Assembly (NCBI GenBank): GCA_946807835.1
Contig: OX327696.1
Coordinates: 5,158,501-5,222,500 of the forward strand
Direction: 5' to 3'
DNA length: 64,000 nt
From: Ailanthus altissimus
Lineage: Eukaryota > Streptophyta > Magnoliopsida > Sapindales > Simaroubaceae
Shown here: one piece after another, positions 10,915-24,011 of the stretch
Position numbering within the stretch: the stretch's first letter is position 1
Layout: each line of letters opens with the position of its first letter
Notes under the pieces: generated by a model
What the model saw: the letters and a program-made list of their open reading frames with translations, nothing else
Databases searched by the model: none
What the model was told of the DNA's origin: nothing
Program-made: the position numbers and the translations under genes

Positions 10915-12992
10915 TGTTAGGATTTCTGCTTATGTATAATTCCATTATGCATAAATATTTAATTATAACTTTTATACAATTATTAGTTCTAATAAAATAG
11001 TTAATATTATTATTTATTAAATGGTAAGATGCTTGTAACGTTTCAGACATTGTATGATCTGAAAGAGTTCAGATCTGGTCTAAAAGAATTTAGATTAGTG
11101 TTAAGAGTTAGTAAGTTATAAAATTTATCAAAAATCTAAAGAGTTAGAGCCTTATCTCAAATGGGACAAAGGCTTTAAAATATATTAGTAATGACATAAT
11201 TGTAAAGAGTTGCATATGGTGCTAAAAAATGTCATTATGCAAGTATATTTTCAAACACTATGTTACTGATCTAAGTTCATCAACACGGGCCTATCGATAA
11301 AACTCATTTATATTGATTAGTGTATGTCTATATCTGAATGGTCCAGATGGTTAATATTAGCAAACAATAAGCTTAGTGGAAGCTCGTAAAGAAATACAAG
11401 TATTCAATGAGGACTAGATACTGAACAAATATCATGGAGTCCGGTGTGTGTAGATATTGGATCTATCAGCTCATATGAGTGAGTTGTATATCATGATGCT
11501 TAGAGATTATATTTTAGAAAGTCTTGTGGCCACAAGCATAAACCTTAGAAAATATTTTCCATATGGATAAAACATATCGTGAAAGTGTTTGCGAATATTA
11601 TTTTTAAAAATATAAATTTAGAGATAAGTTCACAGTCAAGCAAATAGAGATTTGATGGTAATGATCTATATCTCTACTCCTCTTAGATATAAATGATGCA
11701 AGAATTATACGAATATACTATAATCTCAACTTGCATTGTCTAACACGCTGCTTTATAATATCCGTAATGTGTGCGTAAGGAATCGCTTATGGACGTATAA
11801 AGGAGCTCTATATGACAAATCGGACATAGACCTAGAGAGTCTTATAATATTAAGTGTACTTATTGCGCACTAGGGTAGCTGACTTGATTGAATAATTATT
11901 TCTCTCAAAATGTGCATTTGTCAAGACTTTATTATTAAATACATCTCTTAATTAGTCAACAAGAGTTATTAACCATTCGGATGTTGACAAGTGGCACAAT
12001 TTAGTCCATTAATTATTTTTACCTTAAATTTACTATTTTATCTTGCTAGTAGAAACTTATGTGATAAACTATTTATTCAACAATGTTTTTGAATAATTAA
12101 TTTTAATTCAATTAATTAGGTAAAAAATTGAAACATATTAAATAGTAGTAGACCATTTATGTTTCAAATAATGAATGCAAAATGTGGACCATACATTAAA
12201 TGAAAAATGATTTTGATAAGCACTAGCATAATAAATATCAATTAAATGAAATGTATCATTTCACTTATGGAATATGTGTGGTCGGCCATGATGGATGAGA
12301 ATACTTGTTATTGAATCATAATGTTCTAGCTATTAAGATAATGGAAAGAGCACTTGAAAAAAAAAATTGTAAGAAACTAAAAAAAAATAACAAGAATGGA
12401 TTTTCATTCTCAATGCCATGGCATTTTGGCCATTTGAAGAAAGAATGAGAGAGAGATAATTGTTTTGTTCTCTCAAGTGTTGAAAGAATAAACATATCTT
12501 TATCTTCCATTTCTTTCATAGATGGCTTTAATTGCATTAAAAAATGGGTTAGGAAAAATTAATTTTGAACATAAGTTGTTCAAAACAATTTTTTCTATGG
12601 AAATTGTTTCCAAAACTTATGCATGAGTTGCATGAAGACTCTATTTTCTTGGAAGCAAAATATTGATAGAATTCTAAATCCAAGCTATCATTCTAGCTCC
12701 ATAATCCCAATAAATCATTATAGAGTAAAATTATTCAAGAATATACTTCAAGATGAGCTCTTCACTTGGATAATTAAAGGACTTGAAGTTTTATAAAGTT
12801 ACCTTCATTAAGTAAGTGTTCTTTACATGTTATTTTAGCACAATTGTTCATTATATATAAATTTTGTATAATAGTTATACATGTGCATATATGTTATATA
12901 TGTGTTTATATACTATAAATGATTGTTGTTTATTAACATGCTTCTGCTAAGTGTTGTAAATTTTTGAAATTACATGTACACTCAGCACAACA
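10915..12992 (+). repeat. 5' LTR of Copia A1 (about 2.08 kb)
   Basis: Starts TGTTAGGATTTCTGCTTATG and ends ctcagcacaaca, directly before the primer-binding site. It is colinear with the 3' LTR at 26372-30157. It lacks about 180 bp present there: the 3' LTR region around 28345-28540 has no counterpart near 11430. Visible divergence between the two LTRs suggests an old insertion. Confidence 0.85.
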
Positions 12993-12994
12993 AA

Positions 12995-13006
12995 TGGTGT
13001 CAGAGC
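12995..13006 (+). other. Primer-binding site of Copia A1
   Basis: tggtgtcagagc, two bases after the LTR end, differs by one base from tggtatcagagc, the site complementary to the 3' end of initiator methionine tRNA used by most plant Copia elements. Confidence 0.85.
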
Positions 13007-14899
13007 ATGCTAAATTAAGTATGTCATGCTTGTTGTTGATAAATATGTTTAACATAATAATGTTATATATTTGAACAACTTGATGATGTTTAAAAAATTG
13101 AACATGGTGATGTTTAATGTTTAAATATGATGATGAATATATTGTGGTATTCTTGAACATTATAATATTTAGAATTAAAACATGATGATGTTTGGACATG
13201 ATACCCAAGTGAAATAGTAAAAATCGGGGCAAGAAACAGTGTTCGAAGGAGTTCAAAACATTATTCCAGTGGCGGGCGCTGTGGCGCTATATATACTGAC
13301 CTGAGCACCGCCAATGCCGCGACGCCAAGCATATATTAGGAAGGACACCGCATCGCTAGCTTTGGGTGTCGCGGTGCCCAACTGATTTGTTATGAATACT
13401 ACAGTGCTCATTTTCCAACGTTGCTGCGTTCAATACTAAAGACAAAAAAGAGTAAAATAATTTTTTTTTGGCATTATATAGTATAATGCTAGAACGTTCA
13501 ATTTTTAACACTAATCATTCCGAACATAACAGTCCAACTTACAATTTTGCATATGAAGTATATTTAATACAATTATAACTGTTATATTATTGTATTAAGA
13601 ATTGTAAATTATTTGTTTACGTTGTTAATCACAATAGGAGCCCTATTAATGGGGTTAATTTTGCTTGTGTAAACAAATATTCTAATTATAAATTAGATCC
13701 ATATGAGATGCAAAATTTTATTATACTTATTAATAATAATAATATAAAAAATTTAAAATTAAAATCTCTTTTAATGAGATTAAATAGTATTGTATTATGA
13801 GATAATATTATACAATGATCCGTTTTATCAATACGGTGTTAGATGGGTTACTTAGATCATTCAGAAGATTCCAAAAATTGAGGGATTAGTCAGGGTCATT
13901 CGGGCTATGCCAGTTAAACATGAGATAAGGCAAAAATATGCAAAAGTAATATATATTTGATGATTGATAAGTTAATCTAGAATACATTAATCTTAGATCA
14001 CTAAAGTGTATGGATAAGATGTATTTAAGATTAGTAGTAAGAATTTCATAAGATACAATTGATAAAAGTTGTTTACCTTTTGGGTTTACAAATGCCAAGA
14101 TCGCTAAAGTATGCGGCTAGAGTAAAATACCAATGTGGTCTACTTACCGCTGTACAATTTAAAAAGTTGAAACTGTCGTTTTTCCTTTTGAGAGATTTAA
14201 GAGAATATGTAAAGTAGTGAGATGGCATCTTTAGATTAAAAAATGTACAAAGTTATATCTATAATCTAAAGTGTTATTTATTAACAATTAGAAATGTTCT
14301 GCTAAACATCTCCAATTTTATCTTTTAGTGATAAGGTTAGTATCCTATAAAGATAAGATAACTGTGAGGAATCCATTAGTATACTTGATATAGGCACACA
14401 AACTATAGGGTACCAATAAATATTTAAACTTACTTATAATTCTAAGAATTGTTCTAGATTAATAAAAATACTAAGATATATCATTGATCAAAAGATAAAA
14501 TAAGAGGTGTTTCTGGTAATGTCTTCTTGAGAAGAGACGGAAGCTTATTAGAAAAAAAGATTAAGAATAATTTGAAAGTCAAATTATATATCCTGACTTA
14601 TCTAATAATCTTTAGTGAGAGCATATGCACATGAGATATACAAGTAGTATAATACTCCATCTGAAATTTATTTAATATATCTAAAACACGTATAGAGAAT
14701 ATTCACAATATAAAGTATTTCCATAACAGTAAGGTTTAAATAGTAAGCGTTGTGGTTTAAGGAACCTTAATTTAGAAAAGATAGACCTCTTAGATATCTG
14801 TTTACCAATTATTAACATTTCATATGCATATAATATAAAAAGTGCATGGGTATAAGATACCACTTGTCCTTTTCATATCTACAAGGTGTTGCATAATTT
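13007..14899 (+). other. Copia A1 leader and eroded gag region
   Basis: No readable gag frame is left. A GC-rich island lies at about 13264-13440 (for example ggcgggcgctgtggcgc and gtgtcgcggtgcccaac). From about 13560 to 14420 the sequence is colinear with 33230-34009 in element A2, with shared words such as ctaaagtgtatggataag and ttgcttttt/cgtttttc near 14170 and 33790. This shows that both elements share an internal region, though reading frames cannot be followed. Confidence 0.6.
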
Positions 14900-15534
14900 A
14901 AGCAATGCTAGAAAACTATGAAAAGAGAAGTACAACTTCATGAAAGGAATATAGATTACCTAGTTGTTGTGGCTGTTACAACTTTTAAGTCACTTCTCTA
15001 TTCTAGTAAAAGTATTGTGTTATATAATTTCTATTTTGTGTTAAGAATAATTAAGCGAATCATATTATACTACGTGTTAGACAGAGAGAGTTATTATAAA
15101 TACATTATGAATAGTTCCTCATGTTTATCTGATAATGATAATATTTTATTAACTGAGTGTCAATTAATGAATGGTCATTATATCTTGTTACAACATTAAA
15201 TGTCTTATAATGTATAGGTGAACATAACAAATAGTAGTTCGAGAACTTTGAATAATAACAAATTGTGGCGTAAGAGATTAGGTTATGTAAACGTGAGACA
15301 ACTGTCCCATTTGGTTGAGGAAGGTCAAATACTTGATTTGACCAAAGAACTTTGTCTAATTTATGAATCTTGTATTAAAGAAAAGTTGACTAATTCCTTA
15401 TGTAAGTGTTAAACACTAGGCTACTGATTCATTAGAAATAGTACATGGTGATGTATATGATCTAATAAATTATATTACCAACAGTGAATTTTAATACTTT
15501 GTTGTTTTTATCGTAATTTGTCACAATATGAACA
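14900..15534 (+). pseudogene. Copia A1 pol pseudogene, part 1 (protease tail, GAG-pre-integrase, integrase start)
   Basis: Near 14950-15190 the frame matches the stretch before GAG-pre-integrase in Copia polyproteins and ends LMNGHYIL. At 15263-15410 LWRKRLGYVNVRQLSHLVEE and then ESCIKEKLTNS match the GAG-pre-integrase domain (LWHxRLGHxxxxxL, CxxCxxxK), with the usual His residues changed. From 15424, SLEIVHGDVYDL begins the integrase core. The frame is cut at 15534 by the Gypsy element; the six bases TGAACA at 15529-15534 are repeated at 24649-24654, where the pol relic resumes. Confidence 0.75.
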
Positions 15535-17105
15535 TGTATTTAAACTCAAAATGTAATGTAGTTATCGCAATATAGATTGAGGTGTCGATTTCACGAGGAA
15601 TGTTTTAGCAAAATAGGTTAATGAAATAAAAATATTAAAACAGTAACAAATAAGAAAATTAACTAATTGGTTTATGTGGATGAGATGAATTGTATATGAA
15701 TTAAAGGAGAAGTCTTATGATGATGTAAGCAAGCCTTCAAAAATTACAATTATGTTTCATAAATCTATTCTATACTTTGATTCAATGTTTATAACTCAAT
15801 TGAAAGTTTCACATCCCAAATAATCAATCAGAAGATATGTAAATTATGGAAAATTTGATAATACATGTATTTGATATGACTAAACTCTTTGTAAACATTA
15901 ACACAAACTATGTTCATTAATATAAGTTATTTAAGATTGACAATATATCATTTTAACAATATTACAATAAAAGATCAACTTGAATATCAAATTATTATTA
16001 TCTTTACACGTTATCTAAGATCAACAATATATCGATTGACAATATTGCAATAAAAGATTAACATGTAAACAAATATAACCAATAACAATTATAATTCAAC
16101 AAAAATTACATAACAAAAGCATGACTAAAAATATATGAAACATGAGAATTATAACCTTTGGATTATAGAAAAATAATAGATAAGATTTTAGATATAAGAA
16201 AACTTACAAACATTTGTAACTCTTGACAAAGAATCAAAATATAAAAGTAAATTTAATACATATAAAAGTTCATCTCTAGTCTTGTCAAGAACTCAAGCCT
16301 AGCTTACAATGCATGGTAAAGAGAAATTATATGAGATAATTATAAAGCATTCAAAAACGTCCCTTAGCCTTCTAAGAGTGTCCTTATATAGACAATGAAT
16401 GGGAACATGGTTAGTGTGACTTCAATCTTTAATAATTTAGGCCAATCACTTATTCACCTAATTGCAGCACCTTTATGATAATGGAAATGATCGATTTAGT
16501 CTTTTTGTTTTCCATAAAAGTTGTAGAAGTTTGTCTCTTCTTTCCATAGCCACTAGATTCATGCAATTTGGATGAGTATCTAATGAGATATGGGCAAAAT
16601 GTCAAAAATATGTCAGATTTTAGCCAAGAACCTTTTTACCGATTTGTAATACAATTTGGTCTATCATAACGACTGCTTTGGTCTTTGATATTAACATAAA
16701 AGTCATTGATAATTGTATCAGTATTTTTTAGCTTTAAGAATCATATTGATTAGGTACTTATTTTTTGAAATACGGTCTAAATTCGTGATGTGGGTCAAGC
16801 TGAGCAAAAGTTATAATTCAGTTATGTTATATCTCAATTTTGGCCCATAAAATGTTAGATTTGACTTTTTAACTATTCTTCAAGTTTGTATAAGATTGAG
16901 TCATGTTTCTTTAGGTTTAAGAATTTCTTCATTTTAATTTTTACATTGAGAGTTATGTCTATTTTACTAAACCTGTGCAAATAATATTCATTAATCATAA
17001 TTTAAGGACAACACTTTATTTCAAACTTAAAATACGAAAATACTAAAATTAGTGACGTTAAATGGTGATTGAATCTCTTAAAAAATATACATTTTATTGT
17101 ATTCA
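15535..17105 (-). repeat. 3' LTR of the Gypsy element (1571 bp)
   Basis: On + it runs from tgtatttaaactc to attgtattca. Its right 637 bp (16469-17105) is colinear with 24011-24648, including the words gttgtagaagtttgtctctt and ggacatatg/gatatgggcaaaatgtc. Near its left end it holds the box ggtgtcgatttcacgagga (about 15573-15591), similar to the gtcgaacccacaggga box of the solo LTR at 26637. Confidence 0.75.
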
Positions 17106-19959
17106 TCACAATCTCCAACCAGCTTATTACTAGTCTCTAATAATTTAAGCATAAATAGAAATGCAAAACTACCTAAATATTTCAAACAAAAAGTTAGTTC
17201 AAGATCACTATTACTATTATTGTTTTTTCAATTATAACTTCCAAAATTGTGGGTGTGTGAACTAACCCGTAACCTTCTTACCACAAACCACAACATATAT
17301 AGCCTTGAGAATTTCTCCAAGTAAAAGCATCAACTCCATATCCTCACAAGTGTTGACTGTTTAAAAGGTTAGAATTTCTTTTATAGAGTTGGAAAACAGT
17401 TAAGCACTCAAAAAAATTAATTTTAAAGACAGACATACAAATTAACATTAATACAAAGATAGAAAATCAATTGTTTAGAAATCAATCATTCTTAACACGC
17501 ATTAGCTTTAGGATTTCAATTGTCTTGTGTGAACAATACAAATATAACTTAATGAGAAAACTGTCTTACAAAATATTTTTCTTCTAAAATTGAATGAAGA
17601 TTTTATTAAACTGAATTGATTTTTTTTTCTTTTGGTATAAACTCTTTTTTAAAAAAAATATTTGAAGAATATAAGGAAGCATTACAAAATTTTAAAAAAA
17701 AACAGTTTCTCAACAAAATATATTATACACAATTTAAAACTTCACTTGAAATCGTCCTTTAGCAATGCAACCAACTTATTCCTTAATTTGAATATTATTA
17801 ATTTAAACAAAAATTAACCAATTCAAAATATCAATAAAGGTTCATAAGTTATTTTCTCAACCTTTCTAGTTACTCACAAAAGATATGTGAGATTAAAAAA
17901 ATATATACTTAAACGTAGGAATTCTCTTGGCTATATAAATTGAATCATCCATTTTACCAAAAGGCTTAACATTGAACTCAAAAATATTTCGAAAATCATT
18001 CTTTAGTAACCTAAATAGAAACAGCGACTCAACCCAATTAATTTTAAAATAATACCTAGGTGGAAAAGTAAATTCTTTTATACAAGAATTACCAAGACTA
18101 TATGCAATAAACAATAATGCATGAAATATAAAATAATATAATAAAAAGTTAGTTAAAATATATTTTAAAAGTTTAAAAAAAAAACTCCTTACTCTGCCAT
18201 TCTTAAGTTAATTTGACCTAGAATATGTCTCAAGAGTTTAAAAATGAACTCTTTACTCTATCATTTTAATTAAAAAGGTATGTCGAACCCTATCATTTTT
18301 TGAAAAAAACTTTTATTGAAATGCAAAATACAACTTATGTCTACTATCCCCCCCACCCTCCCCTAAAACCAAAATATTATCCTCAATGTTTAAATAGAAA
18401 GAGGTAAAGTATATGAGACATTACAAAAAATGCCAATTATTCAAAAGAAATAAACCTGAGAGACACTTAAGTAAATATAAACTAAAATGATGATGCTAAT
18501 AAATAAATAAAAATTTACAAACGAATTGTCAGATCTAGTTTTCGCTTGATATGGCCCATTGACCAATCAATCTGAGTTATTGCTGGGTCAAGTTTGTAGG
18601 TAACTTCTTGTAATTTGCCAATCAATTCATCCGCATTAGTAGTAGAAACGAGGATCTGTCACGCTGAATGTGAAATAAAATTTTGTTCTATAGTTTGATC
18701 AAGAAAATAGAGTAAGCAATCAAAATAGTTATTAACATTCAACAAACTTATGAATTTTCGGTGGATATTCAGTTGGGTCCAATAGGCAATTTAAAAAAAA
18801 ATTTCCCAAGTACCAAAACCACTTAATAAAGCAATAAAACCATATGCATAGTAAAGCATTCTAGCTATACATTCATACGTGAATGAAACTTATAATTCTT
18901 CCTATATTATTTTTCCAATTAGATTTCCTATGGCTAAAACTGTAGGAATAATACCTAAAACTTGACTTCCTTTTAAATGTGCAGCTGTTGACACACACCC
19001 CATTAACTTAAGGCTACCTCCTCCATATATCAAATGGATTTTCTTGTAGCTAATACTTTTTCTAGATTGTTTGCTGCCTCTACAAACACTTTATTTTTCC
19101 CAGGACTAGATCCACAAAATATATATATATTTTGAAATTATCAAACTAAGGTTTCCTCCATATCTATACTCACATTTATCTCGATGAAGGCAATGAGGCA
19201 ATAACAACATTAATTTTGATAACCCGATAATTTGTTAGAAGAGATTTGAAAATAAAACACAAAAATTCAAAGATAATGACCCACATGCATTATTTAACCA
19301 AAAGATTTAAATTTAAGACATCTATATGAGTAGTCATACTATTCATAAAACAAGATAAAAAAAGTTTGAAATTAAAACACATGTATATGTACAGGTAGTT
19401 GTGATTATGGCTCACATCTTCCTCTAGTTTTATGTCCATTAACGGCTTAAACGCTATTTATGGGTTGGGGATAGGTTTCCCATCTAATTTTCTTATAAAT
19501 TGGTAAATATGGTCTTTTAGAGTCAGATTCTTGAGACTATATCGTTGATGTCCATTTTTTAATTTATTCCATAAATTGAGAAGTTTATGTTGCACGAGCC
19601 CACAAGGAAGCATCTCAAGAGTCAATAGGATATCATCCAAAGACTTCTTACTTAGTCCATCCCTAATGAACTGGATTTTATCTTCTCAATTTCTAGATGC
19701 AAATCCTAAAGAATGATAACTCCTCCATCGAGCACATTTATGACCTTGGCTTCGATTAACCAATGAATATCGATAGAGATATTCTTCAACATTAATAGTT
19801 TTAGTCTTTCACACCGTGCTTTGTAAATCTTACGTAGAGTATTTTAAGACAATGAAGGAAAGAGTTTATTAAGGTTGGCAAGAATGCTATCCATTTTGAA
19901 AGAAAATGAAAAAGAAAAAAGATGAATGCATGGCTTGAAGGGCAGTTTTTAGGAAATTG
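17106..19959 (-). other. Gypsy 3' spacer between integrase and LTR
   Basis: No domain is recognised in about 2.85 kb. A long pyrimidine run on + (tatcccccccaccctccc, about 18345-18362) is a strong purine tract on the coding strand and may be an internal or former polypurine tract, although it lies 1.2 kb from the LTR. Long spacers after integrase are typical of Athila/Tat elements. A 60-codon open stretch at 19458-19640 on - has no recognisable family and is probably chance. Confidence 0.5.
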
Positions 19960-21259
19960 AGAAACCAACTTTAATAGTCACGGAGTATCTTATCCGCCAC
20001 TTGACCGGGAAACAAAATCACACAGAAAAAAAAAGAGAAAGAAAATAAAAATAAAATAAAATACAAAAGGGAATAAAAGAAAAAAAAAGTCAAAATATAA
20101 AATATAGACAAAATGTAAAATATGATATAGATAGATTAAACCTGATCAAGTATGATAGACAGGATCCACAAGAGGGATGTTGTCTAGGTATATACAGTAG
20201 TCTACCTTTTCCCCATAATTTTTTAACCGCTGTCCAACAACTTGAAAATTCGTTTATCAATAGCATCCTCAATTTCGACATCACTATTAGAAAAAACGTG
20301 TCTTACCACAAATAAATCAGTCCATCTAGATATCAACTTTTAGGGTGTAAATGCAATAGAGAATCATAAATATAAACCCGTTGATTTGGCTTAGACTGAA
20401 AAATTGACTTTAATAGTCACAAAATACTGTATCCGCCACTTGACCGGGAAACAAAATCACACAAAAAAGAAAAAAGAAAGAAAATAAAAATAAAATAAAA
20501 TACAAAAGGGAATAAAAGGAAAAAAAGTCAAAATATAAAATATAGACAAAATGTAAAATATGGTATAGATAGATTGAACATGATCAAGTATGATAAACAG
20601 GATCCACAAGAGGGATCTCGTCTAGGTATATATAGTGGTCTACCTTTTTAACATAATTTTTCAACCGCTATCTATTCACTTGAAAATTCGCCCATCAAAG
20701 GGATCCTCGATTTTGATAACACTATCAGAAAAACATGCCTTACCACAAATAAACTAGTCCATTGAGATCTCAAATTTTGATGGTGCAAAAATGTAATTGA
20801 GAATCATAAATAAAAATCCATTGATTTGGCTTAGACTAAGAAACAGACTCTAACCGTTTCAGAGTACCATATTCGCCACTTGACTAGGAAACAAAATCAC
20901 ACAAAAAAGAAAAGAGAAAGAAAAGAAAAATAAAATAAAATACAAAAAGGAATAAAAGCAAAAGAAAAAGTCAAAATATAAAATATAGTACATATAGATT
21001 GAACCTGATCAAGTATGATAGACAGGATCCACAAGAGGGATCTCATCTAGGTACATAAAGTAGTCTACCTTTTTCATATAACTTTTCAACCACTGTCTAT
21101 TCACTTTGAAATTTTGCTCATCAGTGGGGTCCTTGATTTCAACAGCACCATTAGAAAAAACGTGCCTTACTATAAATGGACCAATCCATTGAGATCTTAA
21201 CTTTTTAGGGTATAAAAGCAATTGAGAATCATAAATATAAACCTATTGATTTACCTTAA
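19960..21259 (-). repeat. Three tandem 440-bp units duplicating the integrase C-terminus
   Basis: Units start at about 19960, 20399 and 20839. The marker tatccgccacttgaccggga recurs at 19990 and 20430, with a variant (tattcgccacttgac) at 20870, spacing 439-440 bp. The marker tgatcaagtatgatagacagg or its variants recurs once per unit (20142, 20582, 21006). The unit nearest the integrase encodes its C-terminal end (KLRSQWIGPFIVRHVFSNGA). The other two are decaying extra copies of that end plus the downstream A-rich spacer. Confidence 0.85.
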
Positions 21260-23075
21260 AGTGTTTCCTTGAGATCTGTTTGTCATGAGTCGCTTTCATT
21301 TTAGCTTTGTAAACCCTGAAGTTGTCATATGCATTATTTCGTAACTCTTTTATTTCTGACAACTGTAACTTTCTTTGAAGACTTGCAGCGCTCAAATCAA
21401 AGTTAAGGGCTTTGACAGGCTTGTAAGCTTTATGCTCTAGCTCAATAGGTAAATGGCAAGTTTTCCTATAGACAAGTCGATATGGAGCATTCCTAAGATG
21501 GTTTTGTATGCAGTGCAATATGCCCATAATGCATCAGAAATGCGTAGAGACCAATCTTTACGATTTGGGTTAGCCGTCTTTTCTAAAATCTATTTAACCT
21601 CTCTATTTTCTAGCTCGACTTGTCCATTTGTCTGTGGATGGTATGCAGTAAAAACTTTGTAAAGAACATCATACTTGCGTATCAAACATTCAAAAGAACA
21701 TTTCAAAAATGTATTCATTAGTCACTAATGATGACATGTGGTATACCATACCTAGATAACACATTTTCTTTTAAAAATATTACAACAGATGTGTTATTAT
21801 TAGTACGACAAGCTATAGCCTCCACTTATTTTGATACATAATCAACAGTTAGAAAGATGTAAAGGTAGTCAAAAGATGAGAGAAAATGACCTATAAAATT
21901 GATACCCCAACAATTAAATATCTCAATAACAAGAATAGAGGTAAAATGCATCATGTCTTCGAGATATAATACCTAACTTTTGACATCTTTCATAGGAACT
22001 ACAAAAATTATTAGTGTCTTTAAACAAAGTGGGCCAATAAAGACCCCATTCTAAAATTTTTACGATTGTCTTCTTCATAGAAAAATGACTATCATAAGTA
22101 GCATTATGGCAAAAATTTAAGACACTAGAAACTTCACTTTTAGGAATGCAACGTCTCATAATTTGGTGAAGGCAGTATTTAAAAAGATATGGATCATTCT
22201 AATAAAATTACGTACCTCAACCAAGAACTTGCGCTTATGTTGTGCACTCTAGTTAAATGAAAGTTCTCTACAAACTAAATAATTTACGATATGTATGTAC
22301 CAAGATACTTGGCTTACAGTGAAAAGATGTTCATTAGGGAAATCATCTCGAATGAGTAAAACATCTATGGAATCAGTGAACTCAAGATGAGATAAATGAT
22401 CAGCAATGACATTTTCAACACCCTTCTTGTCTTTAATGGTTAGATCAAATTCCTACACAAGAAGAATCCACCTAATTAAACAAGTTTTAGCATCCTTCTT
22501 AGAAAGAAGGTACTTAAGGGCAGCATGATCAATAAAAACAATAATAGGTAAACTAATCAAATAAATTTGTCTAAGCCAAAAATAACAGTTAATAGTTCTT
22601 TTTCATTAGTTAAGTAATTTATTTGACCATCATTTAAAGTCCTACTAGCATAATAGACAACAAAGGGTTTCTCCTCCCTTCGTTGCTCAATAACTACTCC
22701 TACAGCATAGTACTTGCGTTACACATAATCTCAAATGAAAGGTTCCAATCTAGTGATTGCATTATAGAAGTGGCAGTGAGTTTATCAATGGGTGTTCGGA
22801 ATACCACCTCACACTCTTGTGTCTATGTGAATTTAGCATCTTTTAGCAAAAGGTTACACAGTCTAGATATAGCAGAAATGTTTTGCATAAACCTCCTGTG
22901 AAAGCTAGCGTATTCAATAAAAGATCGGACATCTTTTATTATTTTGGGTGTATGTAATTTAGATATTAATTCAATTTTGGCCTTGTCAACCTTTATCCCT
23001 CTTTCAGATACAATATGCCCCTGTTGCGTATATCAAGCCATGCACTTCAATTTGACACCTTTATTGCATCAACTA
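21009..23075 (-). pseudogene. Gypsy pol pseudogene: RT end, RNase H, integrase
   Basis: Read on -. The reverse transcriptase tail has QGHIVSERGIKVDKAKIELI followed by RSFIEYASFHRRF (about 23020-22890). RNase H has IVFIDHAALKYLLSKKDAK and then IRWILL (about 22540-22460). The integrase zinc-binding region has CHNATYDSHFSMKKT and CSSYERCQKLG (about 22105-21980). The core has GINFIGHF, with Asn at the first catalytic Asp, then VDYVSK and GIPHVIISD (about 21900-21720). Later come [14 protein letters not shown] and [16 protein letters not shown] (about 21560-21430), and the C-terminal KLRSQWIGPF. The LPxELEHKAY signature points to the Athila/Tat side of plant Gypsy. Stops and shifts break it. Confidence 0.85.
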
Positions 23076-23086
23076 AGCCACAACCT

Positions 23087-24011
23087 TGATACCCCTATTA
23101 TTCTATGCGCAGTAAAAAATCATAACTCACACCATAAGCAAGAACACATAAGATTAACACACCAATAAAGATAAAGAAAACAAACCAATCAACAAGACAC
23201 AAGATATACGTGGTTCGACCCAAAATTGCCTACGTCCACGGAGGATCCATGATCCAGCTTCTTATTATTGAAATAGATTACTAAGTATCTTCTTACATCA
23301 TCAATGATCCCACAAGACCCCTTAGTATCTCCCATAGAGACCTCTAAGTATCTACCATTAATCACCATGACTCCCTAAGACCTCTTAGTATCTCCTTATA
23401 AGAGATTTTTACAAGGAACACAAGAATAGCCCGAGCATCTAAGCCAAAAGGATCTATAGTATTTCTCTTTTATTCACTCAAAGAACCTAAAAAAAAAACA
23501 CTCTCCAAAGGTTACACCCTAGTGTACCACGCACTTAGTGCCTACCTAACTCCTTAATTCTCTCTTATGGTTACATCTTGAAACCTTAGATGCTTAATCT
23601 TAAACAAAAGTTTACAAGTATTTATATAGGGTGTATTTCGTGCCTATTAACCCTATTCCTTGTTGGAGTAAGAGTCCACTTGTTTTGGAAGTCCAAAACT
23701 TCCCAAAACTCAAAATCTCAAACCAAAACGGACATCCTGACGCGTCTGCGTGCCGTGGCGCTCATCCCTGGGTGCTGCGGCACTGGCCCTTCTCACGCCC
23801 ATCACCGCTACGCTGGGTTTCTGTGTTGAACGTCCCAGTGCTCAACCTTAGGCGCCGCGGTACTGGCAGTTTCTCCCGTGATTTCTTCATTTTCTTCGCG
23901 TCTTCAAGTCCCATTTCACTTCCCTCTTCATGTCCCATATGTCTTAGACTTTTCCATACGTGTCCCACACGTTCTAGACTTATCATGACTCTCTACTTTG
24001 GTATTGTAACA
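23087..24011 (-). repeat. Copia-type solo LTR at the Gypsy deletion junction
   Basis: On - it starts TGTTACAATACC and ends GGGGTATCA. On + it holds the box tacgtggttcgaccc...cctacgtccacgg (about 23207-23242), which on - is the common U5 motif of many plant Copia LTRs. A GC-rich island sits at about 23738-23880. The five bases before it (aacct) and after it (ccttt) do not match, although ACCTT occurs at both edges if the ends are moved by one base. The two flanks are unrelated parts of the Gypsy element: RT on the left and LTR on the right. Confidence 0.65.

Noticed and set aside
12316..13256. Open frames in the A-family LTR
   Set aside because: They translate to low-complexity residues, lie in non-coding LTR, and recur only because the LTR is repeated (29455-29724).
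18345..18362. Purine tract on - as the true polypurine tract of the Gypsy element
   Set aside because: It is 1.2 kb from the LTR start at 17105; kept only as a possible internal tract.
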